A DNA stretch of 64,000 nucleotides from Oxytricha trifallax (Eukaryota; Ciliophora; Spirotrichea; Sporadotrichida; Oxytrichidae), in contig ARYC01017801.1 of assembly GCA_000711775.1 (NCBI GenBank), positions 1 through 64,000 of the forward strand, given 5' to 3'. Position 1 is the stretch's first letter. The number at the start of each line of letters is the position of its first letter. The notes beneath the pieces are model-generated. The model made no database searches. It was given only the letters and a program-made list of their open reading frames with translations, and was not told the DNA's origin. Shown piece by piece: positions 57,701-64,000 of the stretch. A program made the position numbers and the translations under genes.

Positions 57701-59050
57701 CGATTAAATTATTATATTTATAAATAATATTGATACGTTAAAGCTATTAATTTAAGCATTGTTTCTTTAAGTTAATTTAGCATTATATTTTATATTTCAA
57801 CCGTCGCCACTATATTTAAAAGTGGGAACGCTTGCAGGATTTTTATGAGTTTTATTTGATCAAATATTAACTTAATAATTATATCATCAATTCAATTACA
57901 AATTTATTATCATTACCAATCAATTATTAAATAAATTTAACATAACTTAATCACAATTCAAGATTCAAGAATTCTTTTAAACTTGACAGATCCTTTTAGA
58001 ACTATATAATTCTCTTTGTTATATATTAAACCGTTAGTAATGATTATTGACTAATTATTTTACGGGTAAATTATCGCAAATATATTCTATTAAGGATTCT
58101 AATACTTCTTTTTATAATTTAAAGCTCTATTAGTAATTATGATATATCTAAAAGTTTTTGAATCCTAAACTAAGGTATTAAGCATATGAATATTTGAGTA
58201 TCTTTAAGATTTAATCATACTATATTTAATATAATGGGTTAAACTATAAGATTTATCTATACTTAATTTAATATATTCACAAAAAATCCAATGACCGTCG
58301 CCATTTTTCAAAAAAGTGGGGACGGTTGGAAAATAATAAAATTAAAATATGCAATGATCAAGATGTAGTGTCTGAACTTAAAGATATTAAATTATTTTTA
58401 AATGTCATGTGCATTATATAATCTGAAGGTGCTTTCTTAATTGATATTTTAGGATTATTCATAAATTTAATTAACTATAAAAAAATGAAAGGTCATGATT
58501 ATTATTTTTAACTTAATTTATCTTAGATTTAAAATCTAACATATTGATCTTTTATTTATAAAAAATATTTGAATAATTAAAATTAACAATTACATTTAAT
58601 TTAAATGATCTATATCATAATAACATAATTTTCGTTTAATTTTCAATGTTTATAAAAATAAGTCTTAAATTTGAAGAAATATCTTTTTAATTGTTTGATT
58701 AAAAGTATATTGAATATCATTCATCATTTTAAATAATAAAAAAAGAATTTTTATCTATAAATATCAATCTTTCTCCTTCAATAAATATTTATATCTTGTA
58801 ACAGAATTTAATAAAAATTTAATTGAGTTTCAATATATTAATAAAGAATTTTTATAATTTAATAGTCTAGAATATTTGAATATAAACCTTAATTCAATTC
58901 ATACTAGATATTTTTTAAATTTTCAATTATGACTTTTATAGAAATTAAAAATTTACTATTTTAGACATAAAATTGTATTATTTATTTATTTATTTATTTA
59001 TTAACAATTCGATTTAGTCTAAATTTAACCATAAAGTAAAAATAATTAAT
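57700..59050. other. AT-rich stretch with two related hairpins
   Basis: No gene. AACCGTCGCCACT...AGTGGGAACGCTTG (about 57799-57834) and GACCGTCGCCATTTTTC...AGTGGGGACGGTTGG (about 58293-58331) are imperfect hairpins about 490 bp apart and similar to each other, perhaps ends of a small element. A TTTATTTATTTATTTATTTA run is at 58980-59001. Confidence 0.4.
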
Positions 59051-59054
59051 AATA

Positions 59055-59452
59055 TTGTAGGAATGCATTCGAAATTTGGAAATTAATTATAATTAAATTA
59101 ATTATATTTCAAAATCGTGGCAGTTAAAGTTGGCCAATTTAAATGATCTAAGGCTCATTCGATAGAGAATTTAAAATTAGCTGGACTTTACTAATGGCTG
59201 TACTATTTATAGCATCCAGGGAGCGAGATAACTCGACTTTAATGAGAGGGTTTAATTTAATGAATCTAGATGCATTTCATTAAAGTCGAGTTATCTCGCT
59301 CCCTGGATGCTATAAATAGTACAGCCATTAGTAAAGTCCAGCTAATTTTAAATTCTCTATCGAATGAGCCTTAGATCATCTAAATTGGCCAACTTTAACT
59401 GCCACGATTTTGAAATATAATTAATTTCCAAATTTCATATGTATTCCTACAA
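59055..59452. mobile_element. F4, 398-bp TA-flanked palindrome
   Basis: Ends TTGTAGGAATGCATTCGAAA and reverse complement with TA on each side. Arms are near-perfect inverted copies and similar to F3/F5; the centre is at about 59240-59280. No ORF. Confidence 0.88.
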
Positions 59453-59459
59453 TACTTGA

Positions 59460-59790
59460 TAAAAACTTATTATAAATTGAGTAATTTTATGGTTTTAAAT
59501 CACCTGATAACTCAAAAGTGCTTGATCCCCACAATATTTACCAAAAGTACATGGAGTCTCAACACCATCATTACACGTTTATCCTTGTGAACGTAGACTT
59601 CTATCAAAAGTAATGGATTATTTACTTCTATCATTTTCATTGTTTTATCCTTTAAGAAAAAGCCACGTTTGATATCATAATCAGTATTTACATCAGATGT
59701 GGATGCACCTTGAATTTTGCAATATTCAAAAATTTTTCAAAAGTAAATTGTAGAAATATTTCCAACTCATGAATCATGCTTATATAAAGA
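59460..59790 (-). pseudogene. Cys-rich protein exon fragment
   Basis: Minus strand: SITFDRSLRSQGQTCNDGVE then PCTFGKYCGDQALLSYQ (about 59505-59620), followed by a GTGATTTA donor-like site. Upstream, in another frame, QGASTSDVNTDYDIKRG. The tight Cys spacing suggests an extracellular protein; family unknown. It lies between F4 and F5, so both may interrupt the same gene. Confidence 0.35.
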
Positions 59791-59924
59791 ATAACATAAT
59801 GAATATTTTTTAATAACTAGAGTAATGATAATTACTGATTACAAGTAAAAATTAATAAAATTAGTAATAAATATGAATATTTATTCTTATTTATTATTCT
59901 GATATTTCTATTGTAGGATTATTA

Positions 59925-60339
59925 TTGTAGAAATACATTTGAATTTGGAAAAATAATTATAATTAAATTAAATTCAAATTTATTTCGTGGCAGTTAAAGT
60001 TGGCCAATTTAAACGATCTTGGGCTCATTCGATAGAGAATTCAAAATTAGCTGGACTTTACTATTGGCGGTACTATTTTATCGCATCCCTGGAGCGAGAT
60101 AACTTGACTTTAATGTGAGGGTATAATTTAATGAATTTAGATGTGTTTAATTAAAGTCAAGTTATCTCGCTTCAGGGATGAGATAAAATAGTACCGCCAA
60201 TAGTAAAGTCCAGCTAATTTTGAATTCTCTATCGAATGAGCCCAAGATCGTTTAAATTGGCCAACTTTAACTGCCACGAAATAAATTTGAATTTAATTTA
60301 ATTATAATTATTTTTCCAAATTCAAATGTATTTCTACAA
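59925..60339. mobile_element. F5, 415-bp TA-flanked palindrome
   Basis: Ends TTGTAGAAATACATTTGAAT and reverse complement, TA on both sides. Arms are near-perfect inverted copies, closest to F3, with the centre at about 60105-60155. A TATTGTAGGATTAT fragment just left (59910-59924) may be a scar of an earlier insertion. No ORF. Confidence 0.88.
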
Positions 60340-61060
60340 TAGTAGTGATGCTTTATTGATAATTAAAGATAAGATAAGTAATATTTGAAAAATATAAAGT
60401 TAACTTTCAATAATTTATTTTCTTCTTTTTATTTTGATCTTGAATCATGAATAACTGAACATATGTAGAGATAAGATGGTTAAATTAGAGAATAGTATTT
60501 TTAAATTAAAGATAATCAGAATTAATAGAAATGTACTAACAATTTAAAAAATCAAACTAATATATTAATATACTCTTAATAAAATTAATGAGATAGAACA
60601 AATCTTTATACGCTATTAAAATAATTATAAATTTATAAATTAAAAATATGCTTAACTAAAGTGGGGCAAAAGTAGAAATAATTTGCTGCTAATGCCCCAC
60701 TTTTACAAACTCATTATAACTATCTTTTAAGTATCAATAATTAATTATAATTTTTAAAAAATATTAATGAATAATATAACTAATTAATTTAATTTTGTGA
60801 CTTCTTGATTTTGGGAGAAGACTAGGTGATAGCGAGATTGGTTTTTTCGGAGTTTTCTACTTTACGACTGCCACGTCATGGAAGTTTGCCACGTCAACTC
60901 ACTCAGATACGTCTACGTCACGACTAAAATTGATGGTTTGATTTTAGTATTAAACAGTAATATGTTAAAATTATTTGATTTTAAATCATTAATCATCATT
61001 AATTTAATTATACAATAAGTATTCAAAAAGATTTTTGATAAATAATTGTCAACTTCACAT
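60340..61060. other. AT-rich region, then GC-richer 5' region of the LINE
   Basis: Contains a hairpin, AAGTGGGGCAAAAGT...ATGCCCCACTTTT (about 60659-60713). From about 60800 to 60930 there is a GC-richer block with three CACGTCA/TACGTCA motifs (GCCACGTCATGG, GCCACGTCAACT, CTACGTCACG), which could be the 5' untranslated region of the LINE that follows. No gene. Confidence 0.4.
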
Positions 61061-61076
61061 GTCAAGCAATCTGGGA

Positions 61077-64000
61077 TGTCTGAAGAACTAGTAGATTCGT
61101 TGATTGTACCTGATGAGCAAAGGTACTAATTAGCACTCTTTGAATTTGCTGGACAGAAGAACCATCTAGACAAGTAGTTTCAGTAGAAGATTAGTAGCTC
61201 AATTAAACTATAATTGATTTAATGTTGTTTGTCGAATACATTTATTGTTTTATTTTTAATCAAGAATTGGAGATATAAAATAGGTTATAGACTTAATTAA
61301 ATATTTATGAATAATTTCAATTAATTGTTTTATTAAAAGAACATTACTATAAATTGGTACGAAAATTGTATAATCATTACAGTAATAATAATTCTTAAGA
61401 AATTAAAAAGGGCGGAATAGCGGGAACCAGATGGAAAGTTCAGAAGGAAGAAGCTCAAGGAGAAAATTGCCGGTCTACATGGAAAAAGAAGAGGTAAAAC
61501 CACAATAGCAGAGATCCATCCAAGACTACTTTGAATATTCAAAGCGGCAACCAACAAATCAGAAGAGAATTTACCCAAATGTTGAAGTTAATAATAAAAA
61601 TAACTACAAAAACTTAAACAAATACACTGTCACACTAGACAACAACCGACAGCTCCATTTTTTTAACCTCAAAGGCAAGCAGAAGGTTGGGTAAAGAGGA
61701 ATGAAAGATTTGCTGAGAATTAGCGCAGTAAAAGAAGAACAGAGACTATTAGCAACAAAAGATAGATAACTGCCTAACAAGTTGAACTAAAGATTTGTCT
61801 GCAAAACGTTAGAGGATTGAATTCAAAACTCAAACAAGACTCAATGTTAAAGGAATTGGAAGATAGGAACCCAGACTTTATTGCTCTCGTTGAAACGAGA
61901 CTCAAAGAATTATTGGATTAAACAGTTAGAACATAACACAAACGCAACTTGCGAGAAATGGAGGAGTGCTCACTTTAAATAGTGGCAAATACTAAATGAA
62001 AACTGTAAAAACCCTTAGATAGTATTTGACCTGGAACATACTAAACGCAGGAAAATTCCCGGTTCATATGATAACAATGTATATACCACCTTACTAAAAT
62101 GATGAAGTGAAAGAGCTCCAAAATAGAGTGATATCCATCATTAGATCAATCAAATAGAAATGTAACAAACAAAGAATAATAGTAATGGGTGACTTTAATT
62201 TTCACCTAAAAAACTTCGGCAAAAGACTAAAAAAAGAGGGACCAATGCAATAAATTCCCGAAGAGTGGGAACTCAAACAAAGGGAAACCAACTCGACCAA
62301 ATAATTTCAAACGCAGAAACAAGAGAATGGAAACTTGATCAACTGAGACTCACAGATCATAATCTGATCCAAGTAAAGTTAGTGATAAAATTCACGAACA
62401 ACAACCTGAAAATGACTGACAAGGAAAAGACATAAGAATCAGTGATGTCAGGAAACAGTGCTGGAAAACATTCATAGAAGAAAAACAAGACATGAGACCA
62501 GAAGATCTGGAAATGCCAATAAGAAATTGCTTTGAAAGCAAATTGGAAAAACAAAGTAAAGCAAAGAATTGGTATCAATAACCACCATATTGGGCCGTTA
62601 GGAATAACATAAAGAATGATAATAGCGCATACTAAGACACTAAATAACAATGGAACGAAGCGATAAGGGATATGGAGCATTGCCTTGATAGGAACGATTT
62701 AAAAGGATTTTTCTACTTAGTAAAAAGACTTACTAAAAACCAAAAACAATCCCAACCAATCAAAGGTCTGACAATTGAATAGGAAAGAATCTAACCAGGA
62801 GAACAGACTTTGGAAAAGGTAGTGGAGTTTTACAACAAGTTATTCGCTGATGACAGAATTCAAGACTAGGCGAGAAAAAAACAATCAGACACAGTAATGA
62901 ACAATGAATAGAACGGAGAACAATTTTGTGTTGAAACTGATGTAGACAAAGGAATTAAAGAATGTAATTTTAACAAAGCAATTGGACAGGATGGATTTGA
63001 CGGAAAAATGCTAGCAAAGTCAGAAAACCTTAAAAGGACTGTAGTCCAAACTATAGTGAAATGGATCAATTAGGGGACATTTCCTTAATACATAAAAGAA
63101 GGTAGACTGGTCTTGTTAAGCAAAAACTAAGGGGAGCTATACCCGGAAGTTAACAACACCAGACCGATTGTCGTAAACTCACATTTAAGCAAAATTATTG
63201 AAAAGGTCATAGTAAACAAAATACAAGACTAAATGAGTGAAATACTAAAAACAGGTAACTACTAGAATGGATTCAAAGAAAACAAAAGCACACATATAAA
63301 CTTGATAAGACTGCTGGAACACATCAAAATGTCAAGGAGGAAGAGCAAATGTAGAGAAGCTTACCTGTTCATTGATCTCTAAAAAGCATATGATTCAGTC
63401 TGGAAAGACAAATTAATGAGCATTTTACAACAAAGAGTAAAAACAGACTTTGACGCCAAAGTGATTAGATTGATCGAGGAATTATACAAAAACAACAGAA
63501 TAACATATGAAGGAGAAGAAATAGATGCCTAAAGAGGTGTAGCTCAAGGAAGCAGATTATCGCCTATGTTATTCAATATTTATCTTCAAGACGCAATCTT
63601 TTCACAACCAGAGTTGAAATCATTAGTAAGATAAGGCAAACTGCTAGCTTTCGCAGATGATTTACTCATAAATGTAAAAAACAAGCAACAAATGGAAAGA
63701 GTAATTTCATGTTTTAGAGAGATTGAAAAATCACACAATCTAAAACTTAATACAAAAAAAACTCAGTTTTTGACTGATTCGAAGGAATTTGTGGGAATAA
63801 GCGAAGTTGAGGGAATTCAAAAAGTTCAGGAAATCAAATACCTAGGCATGAACATTTGCCTTGACACTAAAACTTTACTAAAGAACACATGGGAAGGAAT
63901 AAAAAAACAAACGATGTTCTACCAAAATCTTACGAAATCAAACAACCCCACAATTTGTGACACAATAATGGTTGCCCAAATAAGATCGTTAGTCATTTAC
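61077..64000 (+). pseudogene. LINE retrotransposon, APE endonuclease and reverse transcriptase (truncated by window end)
   Basis: A short ORF from ATG 61077 (MSEELVDSLIVPDEQRYQ...) runs through an AT-rich stretch into a basic region and ends at a TGA near 61532. The endonuclease follows: KICLQNVRGLNSK (about 61790), FIALVETRLKE, a shift near 61945, NGGVLTLNSGKY, VMGDFNFHL (about 62184-62211), a shift near 62275, LDQIISNAE, LTDHNLI, and a shift near 62430. From about 62434 one frame is open to the window end. It carries the RT: AIGQDGFDGKMLAKS, RPIVVNSHLSKIIEK, LFIDLQKAYDSVWKD, RGVAQGSRLSPMLFNIYL and AFADDLLINV (about 63647-63676, the catalytic DD). The product copies its RNA at a nicked chromosomal target. 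The RT is intact but the endonuclease is shifted, so this copy is probably inactive. Confidence 0.88.

Noticed and set aside
62357..63069. Minus-strand hydrophobic ORFs at 62357-62680 and 62866-63069
   Set aside because: Antisense shadows of the intact LINE RT frame; their hydrophobicity follows from the antisense of Lys/Asn-rich codons.

Overview
The window looks like germline (micronuclear) DNA of a ciliate. It is about three-quarters A+T. Almost every plausible coding stretch reads through TAA and TAG as glutamine and stops only at TGA: conserved glutamines of the Pif1 helicase (QLPP and HK-x-QG-x-T motifs) fall on TAA. Spliceosomal-type introns of 34-91 nt are visible, and C4A4-like tracts hint at a hypotrich, though that is not decisive. 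All translations were made by eye; no database search was run. Bacterial features (operons, Shine-Dalgarno sites, CRISPR) are absent. || Layout. 1-8.8 kb: C4A4 tracts, a 22-bp minisatellite, then a minus-strand Helitron (H1) with an N-terminal zinc finger, HUH/Y2 Rep, Pif1 helicase and a C-terminal ubiquitin-specific-protease-like (USP) domain, interrupted by a 551-bp palindrome. 8.8-12.3 kb: degenerate tandem repeats, a ~415-bp inverted-repeat element (F1), and a TIR-bracketed element carrying an unrecognised multi-intron gene. 12.5-14.1 kb: a decayed GH31 alpha-glucosidase gene. 14.9-21.3 kb: fragments of extracellular-type protein genes and two TIR elements (A, B) each carrying one SF3-helicase (Rep-like) gene. 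21.9-30.5 kb: surface-protein fragment, Ulp1-like protease, RING-like protein and three unknown ORFs, plus F2. 30.4-38.8 kb: a second, divergent Helitron (H3, plus strand) followed by its own USP-like ORF, which is split by a 2.15-kb element with an 8-bp target duplication. 38.9-40.4 kb: a decayed LINE. 41.7-52.7 kb: another minisatellite-edge fragment, SF3 element C, and Helitron copy H2 (sister of H1), invaded by a 1.1-kb giant palindrome (D) and an 849-bp TIR element. 54.4-60.3 kb: a coiled-coil protein gene interrupted by palindrome F3, other exon fragments, F4 and F5. 61-64 kb: a LINE running off the window end. || How it fits together. This is a nest of transposons within transposons, with a few host-like genes between them. 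At least ten insertions of very different size (SF3 elements A-C, palindrome D, the F1-F5 family, and one insertion nested in A) share the same end rule: TA target duplication, 5' TTG, 3' CAA. Removing F3 at its TA restores an open reading frame, and removing D restores the colinear Helitron sequence seen in H1, so these ends behave like those of internal eliminated sequences. The two most unusual systems are the Helitrons carrying a USP-type deubiquitinase-like domain and the SF3-helicase elements with long iteron-bearing TIRs and no recognisable transposase.
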